A stretch of 64,000 nt of DNA, from assembly GCA_002686085.1 (NCBI GenBank), contig NZAC01000034.1, forward strand, positions 34,390 through 98,389, read 5' to 3'. Positions 17,677-26,806 of this stretch are shown here, one piece after another (the stretch's first letter is position 1; every line of letters starts with the position of its first letter). A model generated the notes under the pieces. It was not told the DNA's origin and searched no databases. It saw nothing but the letters and a program-made list of their open reading frames with translations. The position numbers and the translations under genes were made by a program. Source of the DNA: Roseibacillus sp. GTDB taxonomy: Bacteria > Verrucomicrobiota > Verrucomicrobiia > Verrucomicrobiales > Akkermansiaceae.

Positions 17677-18300
17677 GTGATTCGTCTCGGCATTCTGGGC
17701 TCCGGCTCTGGCTCCAATATGCAGGCCATCCTCGATGCTATCCAAAATGGTCAGTTGGAAGCTGAAATCGTCATGGTCCTCAGCGATATTCCGGATGCCT
17801 ATATTCTTGAGAGAGCGGGACAGGCAGGATTACCCACGGGGCTGATCGACTGCAGAGGCCTCCGCTCCAAGTTTCCGGAGGACGCGCAGAGAGAAGCCGC
17901 GGACATTCTCAAACAGGCCGGGGCAGAATTGATTTGTCTCGCGGGGTTCATGCGACTCCTCCGGTCTCCTCTCCTCGATGCCTTTCCCGGGCGAATCATC
18001 AATATTCACCCTTCTCTTCTCCCCGATTTTCCCGGCCTCGACGCATGGACCCAGGCTGTAGAGGCAGGAGCTCGTGAGAGCGGGTGCACCGTCCATTATG
18101 TCGATAGAGGAATGGACACCGGCCCCATTATCGCCCAAGCCAGAGTCCCTGTTCATCCCAATGACACCCCGGGCTCTCTCCACGCCAGGATTCAGGGCGA
18201 GGAACACAAGATTTACCCGGCCGCCATTGCCACAGTTGCCGTAGAAATTGAACGGCAGTTGACCCCGGGGAACGATCGCCCCCAAAAAACAGTGCTTTAA
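17677..18300 (+). CDS. purN: Phosphoribosylglycinamide formyltransferase
   Basis: PurN transfers a formyl group from 10-formyl-tetrahydrofolate to GAR in purine synthesis. The 207-residue protein has the N-terminal phosphate loop GSGSGSN (residues 8-14), the catalytic Asn and His in INIHPSLLP (N109, H111) and the catalytic Asp in DTGPII (D147). Spacing fits the E. coli enzyme. The start is GTG at 17677, right before the first beta strand (IRLGILGSG). The C-terminus reaches the expected length. It is followed after 92 nt by the MoxR ATPase gene, probably a separate unit. Confidence 0.95.
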   Translation: MIRLGILGSGSGSNMQAILDAIQNGQLEAEIVMVLSDIPDAYILERAGQAGLPTGLIDCRGLRSKFPEDAQREAADILKQAGAELICLAGFMRLLRSPLLDAFPGRIINIHPSLLPDFPGLDAWTQAVEAGARESGCTVHYVDRGMDTGPIIAQARVPVHPNDTPGSLHARIQGEEHKIYPAAIATVAVEIERQLTPGNDRPQKTVL

Positions 18301-18392
18301 AGCCGCTTAGTTACCAGTCGCCCTCCGTAAGGCAGTGTCCATCCCGTAAGTTTCCGATTTTCCCCCGGGCTGTTACGAGGTAACTCATCTAT

Positions 18393-19313
18393 GTGCTCCA
18401 AGTTTCTCTACAGACCCTCCGGGCAACGCTCAATGAGACAATTTTAGGCTCGGAGCGGGCTGCGGACCTGCTCCTCACCGCCCTTCTCGCGCGCGGCCAT
18501 GCGCTTGTGACAGGTCCCCCGGGGATTGGAAAAACATCCCTTGCCTCAAGCCTTGCGATGTCTCTCGGCGGAATGTTCAAGCGGCTTCAATTTACGCCGG
18601 ACCTGCTTCCTTCGGATATCATTGGCTACAATCTTTACCGGCAGCAAAGTGGTGACTTTGATTTTATCCCGGGGCCCGTGTTCTCCAACCTTCTTCTCGC
18701 CGACGAAATCAATCGGGCTTCACCCCGGACACAGTCGGCTCTCCTTGAATCCATGAACGAGCGGCAAGTGTCCGTGGACGGAGAAACTAAAAAACTTCCC
18801 GACCCCTTCCTCGTGGTGGCAACCCAGAATGACACCTCCTCCACCGGGACATTCCCTCTTCCGGAGCCACAGCTGGACCGATTCCTTCTTTCGATTCCCA
18901 TGGCACTGCCTTCCGAGGAGTGCCAGCTCGCCATTCTGAAACTTCATGGAAGTGGGCCTCCCTCCCCCTCAGGACAGGCCCCCCACCCCGTGATCTCTAT
19001 TGAAGATCTCACTACCCTTCAGGAAGAGGTCACGGAAGTTCCGATCTCAGACAACCTTCAGCGCTACCTTCTCGCCCTCTGCCAGACAGCGAGGTCTCTT
19101 ACCGGTCAAGACCATGCAATCTCCGTCCGAGGCACTCTGGCGCTCCAGTCTGCCGCTCGCGCGTTTGCACTTCTCGAGGGCCAGAACGCCGTTCACCCCG
19201 ATCACGTGCAGGCGGTCTATCCCCACGTTCTCCGTCATCGACTTTTGACCGATGACACCCTGGACCCAGATCCCCTTCTCGACGCCGCCCTGGATCAGAC
19301 CCCTGTCCCCTGA
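18393..19313 (+). CDS. MoxR-family AAA ATPase
   Basis: The 306-residue AAA+ ATPase has Walker A GPPGIGKTS (residues 41-49), Walker B LLADEINRA (101-109) and sensor-1 VVATQNDTSSTGTFPLPEPQLDRF, the last being a MoxR signature. MoxR proteins act as chaperone-like ATPases that mature or assemble partner complexes, often with von Willebrand or DUF58 proteins. Here a DUF58 gene follows after 89 nt and a transglutaminase gene after that, the classic MoxR-DUF58-transglutaminase set. The GTG at 18393 fits the family start. The substrate of these clusters is not known. Confidence 0.92.
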   Translation: MLQVSLQTLRATLNETILGSERAADLLLTALLARGHALVTGPPGIGKTSLASSLAMSLGGMFKRLQFTPDLLPSDIIGYNLYRQQSGDFDFIPGPVFSNLLLADEINRASPRTQSALLESMNERQVSVDGETKKLPDPFLVVATQNDTSSTGTFPLPEPQLDRFLLSIPMALPSEECQLAILKLHGSGPPSPSGQAPHPVISIEDLTTLQEEVTEVPISDNLQRYLLALCQTARSLTGQDHAISVRGTLALQSAARAFALLEGQNAVHPDHVQAVYPHVLRHRLLTDDTLDPDPLLDAALDQTPVP

Positions 19314-19402
19314 AGAACCCGTCTGATCCTCGTTAAGCAACACCCCGCTTCAACGCACCAAGATCTAAAACATCCTCGAACCCTCTCTCGAGCTTTCTAC
19401 CC

Positions 19403-20518
19403 ATGCTGACCCGCCGCGGTGCCATCCTCCTCGGGGCTTCCCTCGCTCTGATTACCCTCGGGGGGTTTCGATCGGACGGCATTCTCATCACCCTCGGATT
19501 GAGTGGAGGCCTCCTGCTCGCAGGAGCCTGGTTCCTCGTCCGGAAAAACCTTACCTCCCTTTCGCTCAGTCTCCGGGCGCCGACAAGAGTCTATGCTGAT
19601 CACCCTTTTGATCTGAGGGTTCTCCTCCATAACGAGCGTAGTGTTCTGGACGCTTTCCAGATCAGGATCGCTCTCAGGCTTGCCGGACAGGTCGAAATCC
19701 GAAGCTTTGCCCCCTGGACTGCAGCGGGGTCCGCTTCAGAGGTCCATCTCCGGGGAACGATTCCCGGGCGCAGCGCCCTTTCTGAACACGAGTATTCTCT
19801 GAAAACGACCATGCCCCTTGGCCTCTTTTCCCTGAAAGCCTCCGGGATGATCTCTCACGAGATTCTTGTATTTCCCCGGCCGCTTATTCCGCGAGAGCTT
19901 TCAACTCAGGGATCCCTCCATGATGCCTCCCTGCTACCTGGCATTACCTCTGGCCAAGCCCCCGGGGAGCCGCGAGGAATCCGCCCTTGGCAGGCGGGAG
20001 ACCCCGCCAAACACATTCACTGGCCTGCCTCCGCACGCTCATTCACCCGGTGCAGGGGCCTGCGGGTTCGCGAGAATGACCCTCCGGGCTTCTACCCCAG
20101 ACATTGCGTCGTGCTTTTCCACTCCTTTGGCATGTCGGGTCAATTAATCCGGGCAGACCGCTTCGAATGGGCCCTGTCACTCGCGTGCGGGACACTGCGT
20201 CATCTTCGTCAACATGGCATCCCGACAACCTTTCTCGCTGATTTTAATCAATGGGATCCTCTTCCCGTGAGCTCGCGGAGTAGTTTCGGCAACCTGCTTG
20301 TCTCACTGACTCGAGCACAACGCCGACATGACACCGAAGCTCATGACCTAATTCCAATCATGGAGCGGATCGCGGATGAGGACTCCCTCATTATCATCTC
20401 CGATATGCCTACGGAATCCTGGGCCGATACTCTCCCGAGGAGGCCTGCCATCAGCGTGGACATTCGCCAGCATAACTATGGGGCAAGAACTCTTAAGGTT
20501 CGCAGCCCCGCCCCATGA
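19403..20518 (+). CDS. DUF58 membrane protein
   Basis: The 371-residue protein has two adjacent membrane helices (about residues 6-24 and 29-46), then a beta-rich region. In the C-terminal half it has the DUF58 hallmark RGIRPWQAGDPAKHIHWPASARS (residues 193-215), followed by a von Willebrand-A-like part (HCVVLFHSFG and DSLIIISDMP). DUF58 proteins are usually encoded between a MoxR ATPase and a transglutaminase-domain membrane protein, as here, and are thought to be MoxR partners at the membrane. It ends 40 nt before the transglutaminase gene, so co-transcription is likely. Confidence 0.9.
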   Translation: MLTRRGAILLGASLALITLGGFRSDGILITLGLSGGLLLAGAWFLVRKNLTSLSLSLRAPTRVYADHPFDLRVLLHNERSVLDAFQIRIALRLAGQVEIRSFAPWTAAGSASEVHLRGTIPGRSALSEHEYSLKTTMPLGLFSLKASGMISHEILVFPRPLIPRELSTQGSLHDASLLPGITSGQAPGEPRGIRPWQAGDPAKHIHWPASARSFTRCRGLRVRENDPPGFYPRHCVVLFHSFGMSGQLIRADRFEWALSLACGTLRHLRQHGIPTTFLADFNQWDPLPVSSRSSFGNLLVSLTRAQRRHDTEAHDLIPIMERIADEDSLIIISDMPTESWADTLPRRPAISVDIRQHNYGARTLKVRSPAP

Positions 20519-20558
20519 GCAAAACTCTTGTCCTGCCCGGCTGACCGGGAACACTCGA

Positions 20559-22313
20559 ATGCGCAGCATCTTCCTCGCTCTCACAGTCGTCGCCGCCTAC
20601 GCCCTGCTTCGCGGCTTGCCGGAAGAACTGCATCCTGTCCTCCGCAACTGTCTGGCCGTCCTTGTCCTCGTCCTCGGAATTGGCCTTTGGCAACGTCGGG
20701 CACGACCGGCAGGCAGTGTTGCTCGATCTCTCCGGCGACCTTCGTGGTCCGATTACCTCGCTGTCGGCCTTGGTATCTTGAGCATTGAGTGCCTCTTCTT
20801 GTGCTTCCTTACTGTGGTCCCATCCCACGCCGAATCCCTCTCGCGGCGTCTTTCAGAGTCGCTCTCCGGTCAAGGGCGCGAGGCCACTCAAAGTAGCTCC
20901 GACGAGGACCTTTCCTCGCACGGGAGCAGTATTTCCGGAAACTGGCTCTGGGATACGAAAGGGCGCCGTCCCCTTCCCCTCACCAGCAACGCCCGCCCCT
21001 CAAACAAACCCGAGATTTTTTTCCGCCCGCGGGACCCTTCAACAACCGGATTCCTTCTCCGCAGCAGAGCATACCTTCGAGCCTTCGCACTGGAGCGGTT
21101 TGATGCCGCGACATGGACTCCCGTTGGAATGCCTCCCGCTTTGCTCACCCCTGACGAAGGCGGCAGGGTCAATCTGAGCCAACCGGAAACTCGTCCCGGC
21201 CCCTTGCTCAGGGGGGAAATTATCCAAGCCTCCCACCCCCGTGGAGAAGACCTCTTCACCGCCCCACAGGGAGCGACCCAAGGCTGGGTGCCGCAGCTCC
21301 GGCACGTGGACCCGGGCATTTTTCGCCTCAACCCTGCGAAGGATCCCGAGCAGGGATACACTTACGAGGTAGCGGCAAAAACCGTCACCCTGACCGGTCT
21401 TCTAGAATCCGGCGAGCTCCCAAACCTCAGGTTTCCTGATCTTCCTGAGGACTCTCCTCGCTTACAACTTCCATCCAGCGAAGAGCTCCGCGATGAAATC
21501 ATCAATCTTTCCAGTAAGACGCTCGGCGATGCCGCTTCGCGGCTGGTCGGCCTCCGGAACCTGCTCTGGCAGAATTTCCAGTATTCCCTCAAGATCGAAA
21601 ACCCCAAGGGAATCGATCCCGTCCTGAATTTCTTAAGGGACGAGAAACGAGGCCATTGCGAGTTCTTTGCTACCGCTGGCGCTCTCCTCTGCAGAGCCCT
21701 GAATATCCCTTCTCGCATTGCCTATGGTTGGAGCGGGGGCAAGTGGTATGAGGGGCCTGGATACCTTATGTTCCGCGCCAGTGAGGCCCACGCTTGGACC
21801 GAGATTTATCTCGAGGGCGTAGGCTGGGTTGTCTTCGACACCACGCCTCCCGGAGCAAGAACCCCACTTGATCTTGCCGACGCTAACGATCCTTTGCCCC
21901 TGATGGAAAACAACCTCCTCGATTTGGATTCTTCCGCCGCCGCCCAAGACCGCGCCAGAAGCCTCTGGACCTATCTCGCCCTAAGCGCGGGGCTTGGCCT
22001 CCTTCCTGTGTGCCTCGTCCTGCTCCGCTTTCGGCGAAGGTCACCAAAAGGGGCGCAAATAGTATCCGCGGGCCTCCTTCCGAACGCACCGAGTTATCTC
22101 ACCAGGTTCCGACAAGCCTGCCAGGAGCACGGTTACCCCATGCCTCCCAGCCGCACGCTCCGGCAGCACTTGCACTCTCTTGCAGAACGCGACCAGGAGC
22201 CCGCCTTTGCAAAGGAACTCCTCCAATATCATTACTCGGTCACCTATGGGAACGGTGCTCCCTGCAGGGAGCAAGAGTCCCATCTCATGAAAGCCATCAA
22301 ACTCTGGTCCTGA
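20559..22313 (+). CDS. Membrane-bound transglutaminase-domain protein
   Basis: The 584-residue protein has N-terminal membrane helices (residues 3-17, 25-45 and 66-86), a large external region with a transglutaminase-like papain-fold domain, and a last helix (TYLALSAGLGLLPVCLVLLRF) before a cytoplasmic tail. The catalytic triad is visible: Cys367 in RGHCEFFATAGALLCRALNIPSR, His in ASEAHAWTEIYL and Asp in VVFDTTP. In this family context it may act as a protease or cross-linking enzyme at the cell surface. I chose the ATG at 20559, where the first membrane helix begins (MRSIFLALTVV). The longer open frame from 20376 overlaps the DUF58 gene and is not hydrophobic. Confidence 0.9.
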   Translation: MRSIFLALTVVAAYALLRGLPEELHPVLRNCLAVLVLVLGIGLWQRRARPAGSVARSLRRPSWSDYLAVGLGILSIECLFLCFLTVVPSHAESLSRRLSESLSGQGREATQSSSDEDLSSHGSSISGNWLWDTKGRRPLPLTSNARPSNKPEIFFRPRDPSTTGFLLRSRAYLRAFALERFDAATWTPVGMPPALLTPDEGGRVNLSQPETRPGPLLRGEIIQASHPRGEDLFTAPQGATQGWVPQLRHVDPGIFRLNPAKDPEQGYTYEVAAKTVTLTGLLESGELPNLRFPDLPEDSPRLQLPSSEELRDEIINLSSKTLGDAASRLVGLRNLLWQNFQYSLKIENPKGIDPVLNFLRDEKRGHCEFFATAGALLCRALNIPSRIAYGWSGGKWYEGPGYLMFRASEAHAWTEIYLEGVGWVVFDTTPPGARTPLDLADANDPLPLMENNLLDLDSSAAAQDRARSLWTYLALSAGLGLLPVCLVLLRFRRRSPKGAQIVSAGLLPNAPSYLTRFRQACQEHGYPMPPSRTLRQHLHSLAERDQEPAFAKELLQYHYSVTYGNGAPCREQESHLMKAIKLWS

Positions 22314-22389
22314 GCTCTGGCTCAAGCGCTTGGCAACAGGCTGGCCTGCTCCGAAACACGAGCCGCCCGAATAGCCCCGGCACGATTCC

Positions 22390-23043
22390 TTACTCTACCC
22401 CCAAGTTTTCCTTCGGTTTCGTAATATGGGGGGGCCGCAGATAAAAAGGCTGGGGGGGAATACTAGCCAGTTCCTCCTGCTCTTCATCCGTCCGGCCCAG
22501 CCATGACTCAAGAAGGAACGCCGCTGAGGGGAGCTCCGGACGAATCTGATATTCGCTTAGCCCGAGGCGGCTCACCTCATCCAATGTCACCAAGATCTGC
22601 CCGTGCTCCGCTGCCACCCGGGCCCTCTCCTCGAACTGGAGGTGTTCAGAAAGAACCGGAGCAGCAGAGACCCTCCCCCTATTGAGATCGATAGTAGAAA
22701 ATGTGCCCCTTCTGGCATCGCTCAGGGCAACACACCTCTCTCCGGTTCGGACAGTCGGCAGTCCCTCTAGGGAGCAAATTCCAACCGTAGGGCACCGATG
22801 GACAATCCCTACACCCTGTCCTGCCGCAATTCCCACTCTTGCGCCATTGTAACTGCCTGGCCCAGTACCAACAACAACCAGCGCGATACTCCCCTTCCCA
22901 ACGAGATCCAAAATCTCCCCAAGGGGCTCCATTAGAAGCTCTGAGGGCCGTCTCGAGGCCTCAAATTCCAAGGACCGGATGACCTCGCGCCCCCGAGCAA
23001 GAGCCACCGATCCCCGGCTACTACTTGTCTCTATCGCAATCAT
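22390..23043 (-). CDS. tsaB: tRNA threonylcarbamoyladenosine biosynthesis protein TsaB
   Basis: TsaB is the scaffold partner of TsaD in making the t6A modification at position 37 of ANN-decoding tRNAs. The 217-residue protein has the ASKHA-fold start IAIETSSSRGSVAL, then VVVGTGPGSYNGARVGIAAGQG, the region most typical of TsaB, and ALSDARRGTFS. I placed the start at ATG 23043 because family sequence begins there; an upstream extension to 23196 is open but not TsaB-like. It is divergent from citrate synthase (174 nt between starts). tsaD, tsaC and tsaE are not in the window. Confidence 0.9.
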   Translation of the reverse strand: MIAIETSSSRGSVALARGREVIRSLEFEASRRPSELLMEPLGEILDLVGKGSIALVVVGTGPGSYNGARVGIAAGQGVGIVHRCPTVGICSLEGLPTVRTGERCVALSDARRGTFSTIDLNRGRVSAAPVLSEHLQFEERARVAAEHGQILVTLDEVSRLGLSEYQIRPELPSAAFLLESWLGRTDEEQEELASIPPQPFYLRPPHITKPKENLGVE

Positions 23044-23217
23044 GTAAGCCGCTCCCACACCCTGATGGTAGACTTCCCCGGAAAGTCTCCAATCAAGAAA
23101 CGATTCGAAATCTTCATCCATTACATCTTGCGCGTTACGGTCTGGACCGCTTTTTTCTCGGAGCGCATCGTCCCGTTCCGGGAGGCTGCCATACATTTTC
23201 TACCCCCAATTTGATCT

Positions 23218-24348
23218 GTGTCCGATTACGCCAAAGGCCTCGAAGGAGTTACCGCCAACGAATCTGTTCTCTCAAACGTCGAGGGCCTTGAGGGCCGCCT
23301 CTCCTACCTCGGCTATCATATCGATGACCTCGTAGAGCATTGCTGCTACGAGGAGGTGGTCTACCTTCTTTACCATAGGAAACTACCAACGCTCTCGGAA
23401 CTGGAGGCATTCAAGCAGGATCTAGCCAGCAGGCGGGCGATTCCTCAGGGGGTCATTGACTACCTCAAGGCCGCTCCAAAAGGCGCCGGACCCATGGACG
23501 TTTTGCGAACCGCGGTCTCAATGCTTGGGCTTTATGACGATCGGGCAAATATCGGCGAGCCCGACCATGCGGCAAACCGGGAAGTCGCGATGTCCTTGTG
23601 CGCTCAGGTAGGAACCATTGTAGCCTATTTCCACCGCGCCAGGCAGGGGCTTGAGCTCCCTCCTATTCGCGAAGACCTCTCGGAAGCAGGTCATTTCATC
23701 TACCTCTACACAGGAGAGGAACCCGGAGAGCAGGCCACCAAAACTCTCGACGTTGCATATATACTCCATGCTGATCACGGGATGAACGCTTCTACCTTCT
23801 CGGCTCGCGTTACTGTTGCGACCCTTTCGGACTTTTATTCTGCTATCACATCCGCGATTGGCACTTTGAAGGGCCCTCTGCATGGAGGTGCGAATGAAGG
23901 CGTCATTAAAATGCTCGAGGAAATTGGGTCTGTGGACAAGGTAGATGCCTACATTGAGGATGCCCTTGCAAACAAACGTAAGATCATGGGTATCGGGCAC
24001 AGGATCTACAAAGTTCTCGATCCACGCGCTCCTCATTTGAAGCGTATGGCCCGCAAGTTGACCGAGGAGCTCGGAGAACCAAAGTGGGTGCAAATGTCAG
24101 AGCGCATCGCCCAGCTCATGGAGGAGCGGAAGGGATTGAATGCCAATGTCGATTTCTACTCTGCTACCGTCTACTATTCGCTGGGGCTTCCCACGGATCT
24201 TTTTACCCCCATCTTCGCCATTGCCCGAACCAGCGGATGGACCGCACAAGTCATGGAGCAGCTGGAGGACAATCGCCTTTACCGTCCGCTTACCGAGTAT
24301 GTCGGGCCTCAGGAGCTTTCCCCTGTTCCCCCAATCTCCGAGCGCTAG
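23218..24348 (+). CDS. gltA: Citrate synthase
   Basis: The 376-residue protein catalyses the condensation of acetyl-CoA and oxaloacetate. The catalytic residues are all present: H222 in GPLHGGANEG, H261 in GIGHRIYKVLDPRAPHLK and D312 in VDFYSATVYYSLG, and HADHGMNAST is a further signature. The length fits the short, dimeric Gram-positive-type/archaeal citrate synthases rather than the 430-residue hexameric E. coli form; methylcitrate synthase activity cannot be excluded. The GTG at 23218 gives a normal N-terminus. It ends 4 nt into the stop of the convergent TauE/SafE gene. Confidence 0.93.
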   Translation: MSDYAKGLEGVTANESVLSNVEGLEGRLSYLGYHIDDLVEHCCYEEVVYLLYHRKLPTLSELEAFKQDLASRRAIPQGVIDYLKAAPKGAGPMDVLRTAVSMLGLYDDRANIGEPDHAANREVAMSLCAQVGTIVAYFHRARQGLELPPIREDLSEAGHFIYLYTGEEPGEQATKTLDVAYILHADHGMNASTFSARVTVATLSDFYSAITSAIGTLKGPLHGGANEGVIKMLEEIGSVDKVDAYIEDALANKRKIMGIGHRIYKVLDPRAPHLKRMARKLTEELGEPKWVQMSERIAQLMEERKGLNANVDFYSATVYYSLGLPTDLFTPIFAIARTSGWTAQVMEQLEDNRLYRPLTEYVGPQELSPVPPISER

Positions 24349-24716
24349 GCCGTCTTAAGCATCAGCATTCGCGCTCCTACGAGAATTAGGAGGATCCCGA
24401 AGATCCGGGTGAGCTGCTGATTGCTCATATTTCTCATAAGCTCCGTTCCATACCACGCCGCTACTGCCGCACCCACGGCCGTGCAGGCGACGAGCCTCCA
24501 GTCAATCAGGTCACTTTTCCTGAGGACGTGATTGGCTGTCCCAGCCAATGCTGTCACCACCACGACTGCCAGCGATGTTGCAACTGCGTGCTTCTGGCCC
24601 ATTCCGAGAGCGAGGACAAAAGCGGGAACCATGAGAATTCCTCCGCCCACTCCGCAAAGAGCTCCAGCCAATCCTGCGGCCAATCCTACGATAAGACCTG
24701 TTATGACGATTTTCAC
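24345..24716 (-). CDS. Half-length TauE/SafE-family membrane protein
   Basis: At 123 residues this is half the usual size of TauE/SafE (anion exporter) proteins, which have two inverted halves of about 120. The N-terminal signature GLAAGLAGALCGVGGGILMVPAFVLALGM is clear, and four membrane helices are predicted (about 4-24, 44-62, 73-90, 100-118). Half-size members are known and are thought to dimerise. It starts with GTG, and its stop overlaps the citrate synthase stop by 4 nt. The substrate (sulfite, sulfoacetate or another anion) cannot be inferred. Confidence 0.83.
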   Translation of the reverse strand: MKIVITGLIVGLAAGLAGALCGVGGGILMVPAFVLALGMGQKHAVATSLAVVVVTALAGTANHVLRKSDLIDWRLVACTAVGAAVAAWYGTELMRNMSNQQLTRIFGILLILVGARMLMLKTA

Positions 24717-24778
24717 CCTCTCAGGGCATCACGACTGGACCGTTTATCAAGAACGCGTTTTCAAGAGGCGGTTCTTCA

Positions 24779-25906
24779 TCACGCGCTCTTCCTTGAATGT
24801 CTCTTCCCAATCCCCATGGTAAGCTCAGCAACTAACCGATGAAGAACCATTCGGGGATCCAGCTGAGTTGTGACAAGAGACTTATCCGCATTGAGGGCTG
24901 ATTCCAATGCTTGGCTCATCTCGCTGATAGTCACTTGTCCGGCTTTTCGGGCGGCAAAGAACAGCCCCCATGCGTTGACGCTTCCGCTCTTGGTCCGGGG
25001 TAGCCAGGCGATATCGCCCTCCGGCAGCTGGTTCAGGGCCGAAGTGAAGGAGCGCCCGTTATGGGTAGGCAGCCTAGGATGAGAATCGAGGAGAACCCGC
25101 GCCATGAACAGATTGCGGATGGTGGGTATGATTGCCGCGCGCATCAGCCCGATGGCGCTTTCGCCTTTCTCTAACTGGGCGTCAACCAGAGAGATCGCCC
25201 GCGCGGTATCCCGGCTCTCGAGAGCCCTCCCGATTTCCCAGACCACTCCTTTACGGCTGAGGGGAACAATCAGGCGGACATCCTCTAATTCGATAAGCCT
25301 CCGATCCCCGAGATAAAGACTAAGTTTCTCCAATTCATTGCCGATCTGGCGGGTCTCTTCACCAGCCATCTGGACAAACAAGTCCAATGCTTCATGCTCG
25401 AAGGCGAGTTCCAGCTCCTTGGCCCGGGTGGTCACCAGCAACGCTACTTCATCCTCCCAGCCGTCCTTGGAGACATCGATCTTGTCAAATGTCGCAACCT
25501 CGCCGTTTTTTTGCAGCCATTTGTAAAATCCGCGGCGCTTATCGATTGCAGCCGCACTGATAAGAAACGTCACCTCGTTACCAATGCCCGCCTTCAAGAC
25601 CTCAAGCAGGTCCTCCACTCCCTCCTTGGCCCTTTCCGACCCACCAGTTCGGTCATCAGCCAGAAAATTTGCACCCTTGAGCCATACGATCTTATCGGAT
25701 CCAAAGAACCCGACAGTTTGCAACGCTTCAATCGTCCTCGCACAGGCACGGTAGGCTTCCTCCGCATTCGCTGCGGTCCCCTCGATCACATCGTTCGTGA
25801 ACTCTTCTGCCTCTCCGGTGGGCTTAAGCTCATTGAAAAGCGCAAGTGCCTCCTCTGACACCCTGCCCTCATCGGTGCCAATGACAGCATGAACCGGCCC
25901 TGACAT
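24779..25906 (-). CDS. holA: DNA polymerase III subunit delta
   Basis: HolA is the delta subunit of the clamp loader, which opens the sliding clamp. The protein (375 residues from ATG 25906) shows the family pattern: an N-terminal AAA-like domain with LKGANFL, an aromatic/acidic middle with a long helix around EALDLFVQMAGEETRQIGNELEKLSLYL, which is the HolA signature, and a C-terminal collar domain with IGLMRAAIIPTIRNLFMAR. As in other delta subunits there is no Walker A. A GTG at 25912 is an alternative start. It lies on the minus strand 62 nt upstream of the TauE/SafE gene. Confidence 0.9.
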   Translation of the reverse strand: MSGPVHAVIGTDEGRVSEEALALFNELKPTGEAEEFTNDVIEGTAANAEEAYRACARTIEALQTVGFFGSDKIVWLKGANFLADDRTGGSERAKEGVEDLLEVLKAGIGNEVTFLISAAAIDKRRGFYKWLQKNGEVATFDKIDVSKDGWEDEVALLVTTRAKELELAFEHEALDLFVQMAGEETRQIGNELEKLSLYLGDRRLIELEDVRLIVPLSRKGVVWEIGRALESRDTARAISLVDAQLEKGESAIGLMRAAIIPTIRNLFMARVLLDSHPRLPTHNGRSFTSALNQLPEGDIAWLPRTKSGSVNAWGLFFAARKAGQVTISEMSQALESALNADKSLVTTQLDPRMVLHRLVAELTMGIGKRHSRKSA

Positions 25907-26098
25907 GGGCACAGCCTAGGCTGCCCGACGGCACCCCAGCAAGCACGCACGAGAATCAAGACGATCCGCCATAAAAATTTGGACAGCTTGAATGCGTATC
26001 AATGGGAACCATATCTACTCTCCCTAATTGGAACATAATCTGCTCATATTCTGATTCACACCCTAACAAATTTGGGTTAAACCCCCGTAGTAATCCTT

Positions 26099-26797
26099 AT
26101 GAAGCCGCTATCCCTACTAGCTCTCTGCGCCACCCTTGCCGTCCCCTCACATGGGGCGCTAATCATCACGGGAGTATTCGATGGGCCGCTACCAGGTGGA
26201 GATCCCAAAGGAGTTGAGCTGTTTGCCACATCGGCTGTACCCGACCTCTCAAACTTCGCCCTTGGTGTCGCGAACAATGGAGGAGGAACTGATGGCGTTG
26301 AGACCATTCTTCCAAGTCAACCCCTTGCGGCCGGAAGTTTTTTCTTCGTAGCTACTGAGGATACGGATTTTGCTTCATGGTTTGGCATTGCGCCAGATCA
26401 TGTTGGAGGAAATGGGATCAATCACAATGGCGACGACGCGATCGAGCTCTTCTTTGACGCGACCGGATCGTTCGCAGGGGATGAGGCCGTCATCGATGTC
26501 TTCGGCGACATCAATACCGACGGAACCGGCACGGCATGGGACACTGTAGACGGATGGTCTTACAGGAATAATGGAGTTCTCGCCAATGGCGGAACGTTCG
26601 ATGCCAGCAATTGGACATTCTCTGGTCCCAACGCTTGGGATGGCGATGACAATTTTGACGGGGGGAGTGATAACGGGACCAACCTCACCGCTACGCCACC
26701 GTTTCCTACTGGAACCTTTCAGATCCCGGAGCCGACCTCAACCCTGCTCGGAGCCATTAGTCTCGGTCTTTTGTGTTTCCTCCGGAGGAGGCCCTGA
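26099..26797 (+). CDS. PEP-CTERM protein with lamin-tail-like domain
   Basis: The 232-residue secreted protein has a signal peptide (MKPLSLLALCATLAVPSHGA). Its central domain resembles a lamin-tail/LTD fold (DPKGVELFATSAVPDLSNFALG, then DDAIELFFDATGSF) and is rich in Asp/Gly. The C-terminal sorting tail is PEP-CTERM: PEPTS near residue 210, a hydrophobic helix, then RRRP at the end. PEP-CTERM tails are recognised by exosortase (EpsH/XrtA), and such proteins are typically exported to the surface in bacteria that make exopolysaccharide. No exosortase gene lies in the window. It is a single plus-strand gene 192 nt from the divergent holA start. Confidence 0.88.
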   Translation: MKPLSLLALCATLAVPSHGALIITGVFDGPLPGGDPKGVELFATSAVPDLSNFALGVANNGGGTDGVETILPSQPLAAGSFFFVATEDTDFASWFGIAPDHVGGNGINHNGDDAIELFFDATGSFAGDEAVIDVFGDINTDGTGTAWDTVDGWSYRNNGVLANGGTFDASNWTFSGPNAWDGDDNFDGGSDNGTNLTATPPFPTGTFQIPEPTSTLLGAISLGLLCFLRRRP

Positions 26798-26806
26798 TCG
26801 GCCACT

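Noticed and set aside
20376..20558. N-terminal extension of the transglutaminase frame
   Set aside because: It overlaps the DUF58 gene and lacks membrane-helix character; the ATG at 20559 starts a proper helix.
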